Shown: one piece after another, positions 7,822 through 16,740 of the stretch
How positions within the stretch are numbered: the first letter of the stretch is position 1
How the letters are laid out: the number at the start of each line of letters is the position of its first letter
Assembly: GCA_964476155.1 (NCBI GenBank)
Contig: CAYYYS010000011.1
Location: 1-64,000 of the forward strand
Reading direction: 5' to 3'
Length of the DNA: 64,000 nt
Source: JAHIYU01 sp964476155
GTDB taxonomy: Bacteria > Krumholzibacteriota > Krumholzibacteriia > LZORAL124-64-63
The notes under the pieces: generated by a model
What the model saw: the letters and a program-made list of their open reading frames with translations, nothing else
Told to the model about the DNA's origin: nothing
The model's database searches: none
Program-made: the position numbers and the translations under genes

Positions 7822-10064
7822 CACATGGCCTCCGGATCGTAGGATCGTGCGTCTTCCTTGCCGTTGAGCACGCGCAGGACGCCCTTCACCAGGGCGGACA
7901 TCTCGTTCTCGCCGGGATAGACCATCACGGGTGAGCAGGCCGCCGGCAGGTAGGATTTGATACCGGCCACGAGGGTCTCGCTGCGGGCCATGCCGCCGGT
8001 GAGCAGCACGCCGTTCAGCGCCTCGCCCTGGAAAGCGGGCAGCAGACCGGCGATCTCCTTGGCGATCTGGTAGGTCATCGCGTCGAAGACGATACGGGCC
8101 TCTTCGTCGCCGTCGTTGATGCGCTGCTCGATCTCGCGCAGGTCGGCCGTGCCGAGCAGATCGATCAGACCGCCGCGGCCCTTGTTGAGTTTCTTGATTT
8201 CCTTCTCGGTGTACTTGCCCGAGTAGCACAGCTGGATGAGCTGGCCGGGGGGGATCGAGCCCGAGCGCTGGGGCGAGAAGGGGCCTTCGCCGTTGAGCCC
8301 GTTGTTCACGTCGATGTAGCGGCCGTGACGATGTGCGCCAACGGTGATACCGCCGCCCATGTGGGCGACGATCACGTTGATGCAGTCGTAGAAGGTCTCG
8401 TTCTCGCTGGCGAAGCGCTGGGCCGTGGCGATCTGGTTCAGGGCGTGACTGATGACCAGTCGCTTGATCTCCCTGAAGCCCGTGACCTTGGCCTGCTCCC
8501 AGACTTCGTCCACCACCACCGGGTCGACGATGAACGTCGGCAGGTCATGCCTGACGGCCAGCTCATCCGCGATCAGGGCGCCCAGGTTGGAGGCGTGCTC
8601 GCCGCCGATCCCGTCGCGCAGGTCCCGCAGCATGTCCTCGTTGATCGGATAGGTGCCGTGGGGGATGGGGCGCACCAGACCGCCGCGCGCGGCGATGGCG
8701 TCCAGGTCGTCCAGGGTCAGATCGTGCTCGGCGAGGGTCTCGAGGATGACGTCCTTGCGGAACGTGTGCTGCGCGGTGATGGGCAGGTTCTCGAAAGGCT
8801 CCATCTGTGCGGTGGAGTGCTGCAATTCGGTGGTGAACCGCTCCAGGTCGCCCTCGTAGACGCTGATCCTGGTGCTGGTCGAGCCGGGGTTCACGGCCAG
8901 GATGCGCCGGCGCGGGAAGAAGGTGTCCCTGGGCGTGCGGTCCCAGTGCCCGAATTTGTGCATGCGCAGGATGTTGGCCTTGATGGCGAGCTCCGCGTCC
9001 TTGGCGGTGCTGTCCATGGGCAGGTCGACGCCCTTGAAGCGGATGCCGTACATGGCCGCGAACTTCTTGGCGTCGGGATAACGGGTCGAGTAGAGGTGGA
9101 AGAGGAGGTTACCCAGGTCGAGGTTCGGCGCGATGATCACGTTGGTCCGACCGCTCAGCGTTTCCGCGGCATCCCCCCGGTAGTACATGGCCGATCGGCG
9201 CGACAGGGCGGTGGAGATCTTCACCTCGCCCTCGATGTTGATCGTCTTGTAGCGCTCACCCGACTGGATTCGCTCGGCCAGGATCTCCGGCACCAGCCTG
9301 GTTGCCTGGCGGACGAGTTCCGGTGACGCACCTTCGTCCGAGCCTTTGTGGGAATAGGATACGATGGCGCCGTTGATGACCGGCAGTACGTCCTCGGGAA
9401 TGATGTCGCGCGCGATGGCGCAGGTGCCGACCGCGCAGCGGGCCAGGGTTTCGGGAGTCATGGTCGCGTTCACGCCCACGTCGCCGAAGACCACGATGTT
9501 GTGGGGGAAGATGTCGGTGGGGTGTTCCGGCGGCAGTACGAAGATACCGGCCTCGCACATGACCTTGTTGACCTGCAGCAGCCGCAGCATGGGGCGGAAG
9601 TAGTCGCGCGGCTTGTGGTCCATGCCGCCCACGACCATGTCCGCGTGCCCGCAGCGCACGGCCATGATGCCGAAGCGCGACGGCTCCATCAGGTCTTCGC
9701 GGACCGCGCCGAGGGTCGATGCGCGGCGCAGCTCCTCGGGCAGGCTCATGCAGGCCTCGGCGAACTCGTCCAGCAGATCGTCCGCGGTCGACGGGTCGAT
9801 GAAAGTGGACGCCTGCATCGTGAACTCGACCCGTGTGGGGTCGAGTTGCGGCAGGTCGCGTTCGACCACCGCGCGCACGTCCGCTTCGGGGGCCAGGAAG
9901 ACCAGCCTCGCGTAGCGCGCCAGATGGCAGGCCGCCTCGACGATCCGCGGGTCCAGGGGCTCGGTGAGCGCCACCGTGGGCCGGTTCTTCATGACGTCTA
10001 AGATCTGTTCTTCCAGAGCTGTTTCGATGTCGAAGACGCTGGTTTTGTCGCTTGAATCCTGCAT
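7821..10064 (-). CDS. fusion: phosphotransacylase-like domain plus butyrate kinase
   Basis: 747 residues in two parts. Residues about 15-375 are a PTA/PTB fold: CGHADMVVGGMDHKPRDYF, VFGDVGVNATMTPETLA, YRGDAAETLSG, and the usual APNLDLGNLLFH. Residues about 387-747 are an acid kinase of the ASKHA fold, closest to butyrate kinase: RILAVNPGSTSTRISVY (phosphate 1 motif), ARGGLVRPIPHGTYPIN, VAHMGGGITVGAHRHGR, and LTGGMARSE. So acyl-CoA could pass to acyl phosphate and then to acid plus ATP on one chain. The N-terminal part resembles phosphotransacylases joined to malic enzyme more than the neighbouring Ptb. Start ATG 10064 has GGGGGAG eight bases upstream. A second, free Ptb gene follows directly. 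Fusion is read straight through with no stop. Confidence 0.88.
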   Translation of the reverse strand: MQDSSDKTSVFDIETALEEQILDVMKNRPTVALTEPLDPRIVEAACHLARYARLVFLAPEADVRAVVERDLPQLDPTRVEFTMQASTFIDPSTADDLLDEFAEACMSLPEELRRASTLGAVREDLMEPSRFGIMAVRCGHADMVVGGMDHKPRDYFRPMLRLLQVNKVMCEAGIFVLPPEHPTDIFPHNIVVFGDVGVNATMTPETLARCAVGTCAIARDIIPEDVLPVINGAIVSYSHKGSDEGASPELVRQATRLVPEILAERIQSGERYKTINIEGEVKISTALSRRSAMYYRGDAAETLSGRTNVIIAPNLDLGNLLFHLYSTRYPDAKKFAAMYGIRFKGVDLPMDSTAKDAELAIKANILRMHKFGHWDRTPRDTFFPRRRILAVNPGSTSTRISVYEGDLERFTTELQHSTAQMEPFENLPITAQHTFRKDVILETLAEHDLTLDDLDAIAARGGLVRPIPHGTYPINEDMLRDLRDGIGGEHASNLGALIADELAVRHDLPTFIVDPVVVDEVWEQAKVTGFREIKRLVISHALNQIATAQRFASENETFYDCINVIVAHMGGGITVGAHRHGRYIDVNNGLNGEGPFSPQRSGSIPPGQLIQLCYSGKYTEKEIKKLNKGRGGLIDLLGTADLREIEQRINDGDEEARIVFDAMTYQIAKEIAGLLPAFQGEALNGVLLTGGMARSETLVAGIKSYLPAACSPVMVYPGENEMSALVKGVLRVLNGKEDARSYDPEAM

Positions 10065-10212
10065 GGAAATACTCCCCCGGATCGAACCGGATCGAAAGTC
10101 CGACCGCCGTCCTGCGGCCCGTCCTAATAGTGGTCATGGGTGATGCTGTTATCAACTTCACATTGTGGAGCTTTCCGTCGCAATGGTACGGTGTCCGCGA
10201 AAGGATGATCGT

Positions 10213-10764
10213 ATGGAAAACAACCGCCCGCCCATCGATGATATCGAAGCCCTGGTCGATGCCGGTTCGCGTCTCCAACGCGTATTGGCCGACCAGCCGC
10301 CCCGCTGGTTGCTGATCAGCGTGCAGGATCAGCGCTTGACCTGTGTCGTGGACGGCAAACCCGAACGCAGTTACGGCGTCTCGACCGCGGCCGCGGGACT
10401 GGACTCTGCCGAGGGTTCGTTCGGCACGCCCCCCGGGGTGCATCGGATCGCGCGCAAGATCGGTGACGGCATGGAACTGGGTACCTGGTTCAAGAGCCGT
10501 GTTCCTGCCGGCCAATGGCAGCCCGGCGATCCGGTCGACGAGGACCTGGTCCTCACGCGTATTCTCACGCTCGAGGGTTGCGAGGACGGCGTTAATCGGG
10601 GCGAGGGCTGCGATTCCCTGTCGCGCTTCATATACATCCACGGCACCAACCACGAGAACCGCATCGGCGAAGCCGTCTCCCACGGCTGCATTCGCATGAG
10701 CAACACCGACGTGATCCATCTTTTCCAGAACGTCGACGAGGGGGACCCTGTTGTCATCGTCTGA
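10213..10764 (+). CDS. L,D-transpeptidase (YkuD domain)
   Basis: 183 residues from ATG 10213, which has GAAAGGA upstream. The YkuD catalytic motif is intact: IHGTN at 142-146 and SHGCIRM at 156-162, with Cys159 as nucleophile and His157 beside it. Such enzymes form 3-3 cross-links or attach proteins in peptidoglycan. No signal peptide or membrane anchor is seen, unusual for a wall enzyme, so either export is by another route or the protein acts on cytosolic precursors. It overlaps the Mur ligase gene by 14 bases; the three genes from here to PgeF form one peptidoglycan-related unit. Confidence 0.85.
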   Translation: MENNRPPIDDIEALVDAGSRLQRVLADQPPRWLLISVQDQRLTCVVDGKPERSYGVSTAAAGLDSAEGSFGTPPGVHRIARKIGDGMELGTWFKSRVPAGQWQPGDPVDEDLVLTRILTLEGCEDGVNRGEGCDSLSRFIYIHGTNHENRIGEAVSHGCIRMSNTDVIHLFQNVDEGDPVVIV

Positions 10765-12133
10765 GATTCCTCCCGGCTGCTTTTTCGCGGGCGTGGGCGG
10801 CAGCGGCATGTCTGCCCTGGCCCTCTATCACGCCTGGCGCGGGGGGTGCGCCGGTGGCAGCGACCGCGCCTTCGACGTCGGAGAGCGGGCCGCCATCCGC
10901 GCCGCTCTCGAAGCTGCGGGCGTGACGATCTCCCCGCAGGACGGCAGCGGCGTGGCCGGACACGACGCGCTCGTGGTCTCGACGGCCATCGAGGAGACGG
11001 TGCCGGACGTGCGCGCCGCCCGCGATGCCGGCCTGGATATCCTGCATCGCAGCGAGTTGCTGGCCCGTTTCGTGGCCGGCGGTCGCGGCGTGGCCGTGAC
11101 CGGCACCAGCGGCAAGTCGACAACCGTGGCGATGGTCTTCGCGATCCTGCGCGCCGCGGGTCTGCATCCCGGCGTGATCACCGGCGGTCCGCTGGTCGAA
11201 TTGCAGGACGAAGGGAGGCTGGGCAACGCCTGGGCCGATCGCGAAGGCGATCTGCTGGTCGTCGAGGCCGACGAGAGTGACGGCTCCCTGGTGCGCTATC
11301 ATCCCTGGTGCGGTCTGATCCTCAACCTGCAACGCGACCATAAGGAGCCGGCCGAGGTAGCTGAGATGTTCCGTGTCTTCCGTGGTCAGGTGTCGGGCCC
11401 GGTCGTGGCCGGTGAGGATGCGAACCTCGACTTTCTCCACGCCGATACGCGCTTCGGTTTCGGCGCCGGTGCACAGGTGAGGGCCGAAAACGTGGACCTG
11501 CGGCCCGAGAGCGCCTCGTTCACCATCGAGGGCGCGCGCTTCGAGCTGCCCGTCCCCGGACATCACAACGTGGCCAACGCCCTGGCCGCCGCGGCGGCGA
11601 CGCGGGAAGCCGGCGTTCCCTTCACCACGGCCGCCGACGCCCTGCGCGGGTTCCGCGGCGTGTCGCGACGGTTCAACGTGTTGGGCACTGCGCGCGGCGT
11701 GACCGTCATCGACGATTTCGCCCACAACCCCGACAAGCTGCGGGCCGCCCTGGCCGCGGCCCACCTGCGCGCCGACGCCCACGACGGGCGTGTCCTCGCC
11801 TTTTTCCAGCCCCACGGCTACGGCCCCACCCGCTTCCTCTTCGACGATCTGGTGACGGCCTTCGCCGAGTCGCTGCCCGGTGGCGATATTCTCTGGCTGC
11901 CGCCCATCTACTACGCCGGCGGCACCGTCACGCGCGACGTGGAAGCCACCGACCTGTCCCGCGCCGTGCGCGAAGCCGGCGCCGATGCCCGCGACCTGAC
12001 CGTGCGTGAAGACCTGCCAAACGCCGTGGCCGAAGCGGCCCGCCCCGGCGACGTGGTCATGGTCATGGGCGCCCGGGATCCCGCGTTGACCGGTCTGGCG
12101 GGCGATGTCCTGTCGCGGCTGGGTGACGCCTGA
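10751..12133 (+). CDS. Mur ligase of the MurC/Mpl group
   Basis: 460 residues. The three-domain Mur ligase order is visible: N-terminal FFAGVGGSGMSALAL (UDP binding), ATP loop VTGTSGKSTT near residue 117, ADESDGSLV near 175, HHNVANALAAAAA near 275, and VIDDFAHNPDK near 320. DDFAH followed by Pro is typical of Mpl, the ligase that reuses murein tripeptide on UDP-MurNAc, although Mpl and MurC normally have HHP, not HNP. It therefore looks like a recycling-type or divergent ligase, not the housekeeping MurC. The likely start is TTG 10751 within the end of the transpeptidase gene, preceded by GAGGGGGA. Confidence 0.85.
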   Translation: MSSSEIPPGCFFAGVGGSGMSALALYHAWRGGCAGGSDRAFDVGERAAIRAALEAAGVTISPQDGSGVAGHDALVVSTAIEETVPDVRAARDAGLDILHRSELLARFVAGGRGVAVTGTSGKSTTVAMVFAILRAAGLHPGVITGGPLVELQDEGRLGNAWADREGDLLVVEADESDGSLVRYHPWCGLILNLQRDHKEPAEVAEMFRVFRGQVSGPVVAGEDANLDFLHADTRFGFGAGAQVRAENVDLRPESASFTIEGARFELPVPGHHNVANALAAAAATREAGVPFTTAADALRGFRGVSRRFNVLGTARGVTVIDDFAHNPDKLRAALAAAHLRADAHDGRVLAFFQPHGYGPTRFLFDDLVTAFAESLPGGDILWLPPIYYAGGTVTRDVEATDLSRAVREAGADARDLTVREDLPNAVAEAARPGDVVMVMGARDPALTGLAGDVLSRLGDA

Positions 12134-12134
12134 G

Positions 12135-12905
12135 ATGGTCGCAGATCGTATCTTCGAACCCGCCTTTCCTGGACTCGCGTCGCCTTGGACCAGCGCCCTG
12201 GTCGTCTATTCCGAACTCGATCTTCGCGTGGATGCCGCCGCTTCCGAGCATGCTCGTACCGTCGAGTCCGTTGTCGATGCCCAAGGCCTCGACGGGATCG
12301 CCTGGGCGCGTCAGGTCCACGGGGATACGGTTTTGCGCGTGGAAGATCCGGGGTTCGCCGGTGAGGCCGACGCCCTCTGGACCACCGTTTCCGGCCTGGG
12401 GATCATGGGGCGCAGCGCCGACTGTCCCATCGTGCTGATCGCCGGTTATCGTGGCGACGGGCTGCCCATCTGGGGGATGGCTCACGCCTCCTGGCGCTCG
12501 ACGGTGGCGGGGATTACCTCGCGGCTGCTTGTGGACATGGTCGCCGCGGATGCGGATCCCGATCGCCTTTGGGCGATGATCGCACCCTCGGCCGGGCCTT
12601 GCTGCTACGAGGTCGGGGAGGAGGTGCGCGAGGAGGCCCTGACGAAGATCGGGCCGCATGCGACCGGCTTCTTCGACCGCCATGACGACAGGCTTTTTTT
12701 CGACCTGTGGGCCGCCAACAGCGATGCCCTGTCGCGTGGGGGCCTGACCGCGCGGATCGACGGCCGCTGCACCATCTGCGGCGACGGGTTTCCCAGCTAT
12801 CGGCGGGATGGTGAGGTGGCGGCGCGGTTCGGGGTGGTCGTGGGGTTCGCTAGCGGAATCGATGGCGGAAGAATGCCAAGGCGGAAACGATCAACCCCAA
12901 CATAA
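12135..12905 (+). CDS. pgeF: PgeF/YfiH-like peptidoglycan editing factor (laccase-domain protein)
   Basis: 256 residues from ATG 12135, one base after the ligase stop codon. The family's copper/zinc-site pattern is visible: ARQVHGD, RSADCPIVL, MAHASWRSTVAGI (usually HAGWRG), and the SAGPCCYEVGEEV segment, plus a late DGRCTICGDGFPSYRRDG. Members were called multicopper polyphenol oxidases; PgeF is now known to remove wrongly inserted serine from UDP-MurNAc precursors, and the family also has purine nucleoside phosphorylase activity. Placement behind a Mur ligase and an L,D-transpeptidase fits the editing role. Its last 18 codons overlap the convergent acyltransferase gene. Confidence 0.82.
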   Translation: MVADRIFEPAFPGLASPWTSALVVYSELDLRVDAAASEHARTVESVVDAQGLDGIAWARQVHGDTVLRVEDPGFAGEADALWTTVSGLGIMGRSADCPIVLIAGYRGDGLPIWGMAHASWRSTVAGITSRLLVDMVAADADPDRLWAMIAPSAGPCCYEVGEEVREEALTKIGPHATGFFDRHDDRLFFDLWAANSDALSRGGLTARIDGRCTICGDGFPSYRRDGEVAARFGVVVGFASGIDGGRMPRRKRSTPT

Positions 12906-13965
12906 GCACCGACTGCAGCAGCGAAGCGGCCTCCGGCGGCAACCCGCTATCGAGCAGGGTGCCCCGGATGAAATGATGCAGCGAGGTCGTCCCGCCCGCC
13001 CCGTCGGACCAGCGGATAACCCGGATGGCCATATCCGAGAGCAGATGTGCGGCCACGAACGCGGTCAACGCCTTTCGTCCCAGAAGCGTCAAAGGCGCCA
13101 GCCCTTGTCGCCAACCCCATCCGTCCACCAGCTTCAGACAGACTGCCAGGGCCAACAATGACCAGCCTGTGGTGATCAGTGCATAAGGGGCAGTCCACAA
13201 TTCCTTGACGGCGGGAAGATGCCGACCCAAAAGAAGGCCTGCGGCGAGAAGGCCGAGCCCGAACCCCGCCAGTCGGCGCGCCGTGTGCTCATGTGATTGT
13301 CCGGCCACAAGCCACCCGCCGGCCAGCACGCCCAGCAGCCCATTGGCGAGCGCCGGCAGTGTCGACAAAAAACCTTCGGGATCGCCGGGACCGCGCCAGG
13401 TGTGGGCGCCGAGCAGCGTATCGTCGAGCCAGACGGGGAGGCTCATCCCGGGCGTGATCTGCGGGTACCCGACGCCGGGAACCGGTACCCAGTGCAACAG
13501 GGCCGTGTACCCGATCAGCAGAGTTGCGATCGCCGCCAGCCGACTCTTGGGACCGAGGGTCATGAACGCCAGAACGCAGGCCGCGTAGACCACGGCGATG
13601 CGCTGCAGGACGCCGGGGATGCGGACGGTGGCGGGGTCGAAATCGGGAAACAGGTTCAGGCCGATACCGATCAGGAGCAAGACGAGCGCCCGACGCAAAG
13701 CGTGGCGCAACAGGTTGGTGCGTAAGACGCCGGCCGCCAGTCGATGCGTGAGCGCCAAGGGAACCGACACGCCCACCAGGAAGATGAACATGGGGAAGAT
13801 GAGGTCGGCCAGCGCGAGCGGCGCGCCCCAGTCGGCGTGGCGCAGGGGCGGGTACAGGGCGCTCCACGACCCCGGATTGTTGACGATGATCATGGCGGCC
13901 ATGGTCAGGCCGCGCAGGATGTCGACGGAGGTCAGGCGGGTTGGGGGTGGAGCGTGATCTTGCAT
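12850..13965 (-). CDS. heparan-alpha-glucosaminide N-acetyltransferase-like membrane protein (YeiB/DUF5009 type)
   Basis: 371 residues with about ten hydrophobic segments. The N-terminal RLTSVDILRGLTMAAMIIVN is the hallmark of this acyltransferase group; FPMFIFLVGVSVPLAL, IPGVLQRIAVVYAACVL and PLTLLGRKALTAFVAAHLL follow in the usual order. Relatives in animals acetylate heparan glucosamine across the lysosome membrane; bacterial ones probably acetylate surface or periplasmic sugars, but the substrate is unknown. I place the start at ATG 13965, since the codons before it read a low-complexity shadow of the divergent gene. It converges with pgeF, overlapping by 56 bases. Confidence 0.88.
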   Translation of the reverse strand: MQDHAPPPTRLTSVDILRGLTMAAMIIVNNPGSWSALYPPLRHADWGAPLALADLIFPMFIFLVGVSVPLALTHRLAAGVLRTNLLRHALRRALVLLLIGIGLNLFPDFDPATVRIPGVLQRIAVVYAACVLAFMTLGPKSRLAAIATLLIGYTALLHWVPVPGVGYPQITPGMSLPVWLDDTLLGAHTWRGPGDPEGFLSTLPALANGLLGVLAGGWLVAGQSHEHTARRLAGFGLGLLAAGLLLGRHLPAVKELWTAPYALITTGWSLLALAVCLKLVDGWGWRQGLAPLTLLGRKALTAFVAAHLLSDMAIRVIRWSDGAGGTTSLHHFIRGTLLDSGLPPEAASLLQSVLMLGLIVSALAFFRHRFR

Positions 13966-14067
13966 GATGGGATGAGGGTAGCTTGGCGGGGAGACGGGGG
14001 CAAGGGCGAGCCCGACTTCACCATCGGTTCTTGGTGGCGTGCGCCATCGGGTATAAAGTGAATTGTT

Positions 14068-15030
14068 ATGATGTGCGCCGCAGAAAACCCACTCCAACGA
14101 ATTATCGACCAACAGGGCTTCGTCGTGCTCGACGGCGGCCTGGCCACCACCCTCGAAGCGCGAGGTCACATCCTCGACGACGCCCTCTGGTCCGCCCGCG
14201 TCCTGCTCGAGGATCCCGAAGCCATCCGACGGGTCCACCGGGATTTCCTGAACGCCGGCGCCGACTGTCTGATCACGTCGACCTACCAGGCCAGTCTGAC
14301 GGGATTCGCCCGGCTCGGTCTGGATACCGAGGCGGGCGCCGCCCTGATGCACACCTCGGTGGATCTGGCCCGGGAGGCGAGTCGGGCTTTCCTGGAGGCG
14401 GATGACGGATCGAACGAACGCCCGCGCCCCCTGGTCGCCGCCGGCATCGGGCCCTATGGCGCTTTTCTGGCCGACGGGTCCGAGTACACCGGTCGCTACG
14501 ATCTGGACGATGCGGGCCTGCAAGCGTTTCATCACGACCGTTGGCGTATCCTCGCCGAATCCTCGGCGGACCTGTTGGCCTGCGAAACCATCCCCTCGTT
14601 GCGGGAGGCCGCCGTTCTGCTGTCGCTGCTCGCGGATACGCCGGACCGGTGGGCCTGGTTGAGCTTCAGTTGCCGCAACGGGATTCACCTGAACGACGGC
14701 GCCCGGTTCGACGAGGCCGTCGCGTTATGCGCGGAGTTGCCGCGCGTGGCCGCGGTGGGGGTTAACTGCACGTCGCTTGACCATGTCGCGTCGCTGATCG
14801 CCGCGGCGCGGCAGGTGACGACCCTGCCGATCATCGTCTATCCCAACAGCGGCGAAACATACGAAATTGCAACCCGGACCTGGCGGCCCGGTCCCATTGC
14901 GGACGACTGGGATAATTACGTGCGGGAGTGGTACGCCGCGGGTGCGCGGGGTGTCGGCGGGTGCTGTCGGGTCGGGCCAGGGAAGATCACGCGGATCCGT
15001 CGGGTCTTGAGGGCTTGTGTGCGTAGTTGA
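14068..15030 (+). CDS. homocysteine S-methyltransferase
   Basis: 320 residues, size of MmuM/YagD. It transfers a methyl group from S-methylmethionine (or AdoMet) to homocysteine to give methionine. Zinc ligands are seen as VGVNCTS near residue 233 and GGCCR near 303, with VLDGGLATTLEARG at the start and IGPYGAFLADGSEYTG in the middle, all typical. The AT-rich 15031-15276 region beyond the stop holds no gene I can support. Confidence 0.93.
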   Translation: MMCAAENPLQRIIDQQGFVVLDGGLATTLEARGHILDDALWSARVLLEDPEAIRRVHRDFLNAGADCLITSTYQASLTGFARLGLDTEAGAALMHTSVDLAREASRAFLEADDGSNERPRPLVAAGIGPYGAFLADGSEYTGRYDLDDAGLQAFHHDRWRILAESSADLLACETIPSLREAAVLLSLLADTPDRWAWLSFSCRNGIHLNDGARFDEAVALCAELPRVAAVGVNCTSLDHVASLIAAARQVTTLPIIVYPNSGETYEIATRTWRPGPIADDWDNYVREWYAAGARGVGGCCRVGPGKITRIRRVLRACVRS

Positions 15031-15276
15031 GCCGCTATTTGTCGAAGCAATACACTCGCTGAATTTCGGCCAGGTCCATGGCGAGTTCCCCGGGTATTTA
15101 GAGCACGGTATGCGCAGCGCCCATTGGGATGCCTCCATACTATGTCTATTCGGCTATATTGAGAGATGTCGACCATGGATACACATGTCTACCGTAATCA
15201 TGTATCGACCATCACGCGAAAAACTTAACATATAATCAATACAAACCCACAACAGTATTATATTACCCGGCGTCAC

Positions 15277-16023
15277 TTACCCAAAAAACTCCCTCAAGCG
15301 CGCGGCAAGCTCCGGATGCCGCCGTTTCAGGGTCTTCGGCCTGACGATATAGTTCTCGACGACGACCGCAAAAAACTCCGCCGGATCGTCGGCGCCGTAA
15401 TCGTCGAGCAGGGTGTGCTTCCGGCGATCCACATCCCGGCAATGCCGTTCGTACTCGCGGCCAAACGTTTCGGCCCACTGCCGTGGATCAACGCCGTCGT
15501 GTAGCCGTGGCATGCCGTCGGCGTCGCCGGTCTCCAGGTCGAGTTGATGGGCGAACTCGTGGATGACGACGTTGTATCCGTCGCGCAGTCCGGCAGCGGC
15601 GTGCAGAACGTCATCCCAGGCCAGGATCACCGCGCCGGTACTCCAGGCCTCGCCGTCGAGGGGGTCGTCGAATTCCTCGACCACGCCGTTGTCGTATTCC
15701 TCGACCATGCGCGGCACGAAGGTGGTGGGGTAGACCAGCACCGACTGCACACGCGGGTAGATGTCGGTCTCGCGTTTGAGCAGCAGCAGGCAGGCCTGGG
15801 CGGCGATGGTGACGCGGATCTCGTCGGTCAGCGCGAGTCCGCCGCAGCCCTCGAAGTTTTTTTCGGCGATGAAGATTTGTAAGAGTCCCTCGAGTTCGTC
15901 ACGCCGGGAGTCGCTCAGTTCCGCACACAGGGGTGCGTTGCGCGCGATGATCTCGCGCCACGGTTCGGGGAAGGGTTGGTCGCGCAGCTTGCGCCGGCGC
16001 CGGTTCTTGAAGTAGTCGAACAT
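15277..16023 (-). CDS. mtfA: MtfA-like zinc peptidase (M90)
   Basis: 248 residues. MtfA is a cytosolic zinc aminopeptidase; in E. coli it binds Mlc and so relieves repression of glucose uptake genes. The metal motif HEFAHQLD is at 155-162 with Glu156 catalytic, and the preceding NVVIHEF and later DYGADDPAEFFAVVVENY segment match the family. The N-terminal PFPEPWREIIARNAPLC is also conserved. There is no Mlc homologue in the window, so the regulatory role is uncertain here. Confidence 0.92.
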   Translation of the reverse strand: MFDYFKNRRRRKLRDQPFPEPWREIIARNAPLCAELSDSRRDELEGLLQIFIAEKNFEGCGGLALTDEIRVTIAAQACLLLLKRETDIYPRVQSVLVYPTTFVPRMVEEYDNGVVEEFDDPLDGEAWSTGAVILAWDDVLHAAAGLRDGYNVVIHEFAHQLDLETGDADGMPRLHDGVDPRQWAETFGREYERHCRDVDRRKHTLLDDYGADDPAEFFAVVVENYIVRPKTLKRRHPELAARLREFFG

Positions 16024-16109
16024 GACGAGCAGTTTACGTTAGAGTACGCTGCAGCGCGATACGATCTTGTCGATTGTGGCCGGAAAACTGTGCTTCGATA
16101 CAGGGTGAT

Positions 16110-16137
16110 ACGGGCCGGGACGACCGCCCCGGCCCGT
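16110..16137. other. 10-bp GC hairpin without T run
   Basis: ACGGGCCGGG at 16110-16119 pairs perfectly with 16128-16137 around an 8-base loop. Neither strand has a T run after it, so I do not call it a terminator. It lies between mtfA and the remnant that follows. Confidence 0.4.
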
Positions 16138-16218
16138 GTGGGCTCAAGCAAGTACGCCGAAGTAGGACTCGGTATCCTGCTCTTCGTCGCTCTCACTGCG
16201 ACGCTTCCGCGCCCCCTG

Positions 16219-16533
16219 ACCGAATACAACCGCACCAGAATCGAATCGGCGGTGACCGCGACCGATATCAATAGCATGCTGATTCCCATGCTTATTGGCG
16301 GAAGTCAGCTTGATCCCGAAGGCCTCGTTGATCGAATGTGGCTGGTGATGGGGCCGGTGCTGGATTTGACTGAACCTGAGCAGGAGTATGTTGCGGAAAT
16401 TCAACGCGGGATCTTGCGGAGTGATTTGATATTCCCGGGTGACATGGAGAAATCCTTTCGATTGGCGAGGCATCCGGCCGTTCAGTGGAAGCTGGTGAAC
16501 ATGCGTAAGCATCTTGCCGGTGGGCGAGAATAG
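16219..16533 (+). pseudogene. C-terminal remnant, possibly of an AbiEii-type nucleotidyltransferase toxin
   Basis: The open frame ends with about 85 residues that look like real protein: DINSMLIPMLIGGSQLDPE, a helix around LVDRMWLVMGPVLDLTEPEQ, then RHPAVQWKLVNMRKHL. A tail of the form LT-x-x-E...HP-x-x-WK-x-x-N-x-R-x-HL is what I remember from the C-termini of AbiEii/COG2253 nucleotidyltransferase toxins. The frame before it has no toxin core and reads through the GC hairpin and past mtfA's start, so only a tail remains. Family assignment is from memory of the pattern and weak. The 16534-16740 gap after it holds a 14-bp palindrome (16586-16599) but no gene. Confidence 0.35.
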
Positions 16534-16740
16534 TGGGGTAGTGTCATTGCAAGCGTAGGGCACCTCGTCAGGCATCAAAACCAGGGCCCCACGTGGGGCA
16601 GTGAGTGTGGATAAGTTTTCCGGATGTAATTCTCCCCCCATCACATAATTTTTTTCAAAATTGGCGGAGACCATGTTAAGAATACCAAGAAGACAAGCGA
16701 ACTCCACCGCCACGCCAATCGATACATAGAAGGATACTTC

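Noticed and set aside
9256..10809. 517-residue minus-strand open frame across the fusion gene and the transpeptidase
   Set aside because: Overlaps two clear genes, Arg/His-rich, no domain; typical of high-GC shadow frames.
16606..16614. Perfect DnaA box as sign of a replication origin
   Set aside because: Single box with no cluster, no AT-rich unwinding region and no dnaA/dnaN nearby; likewise 24782-24790.
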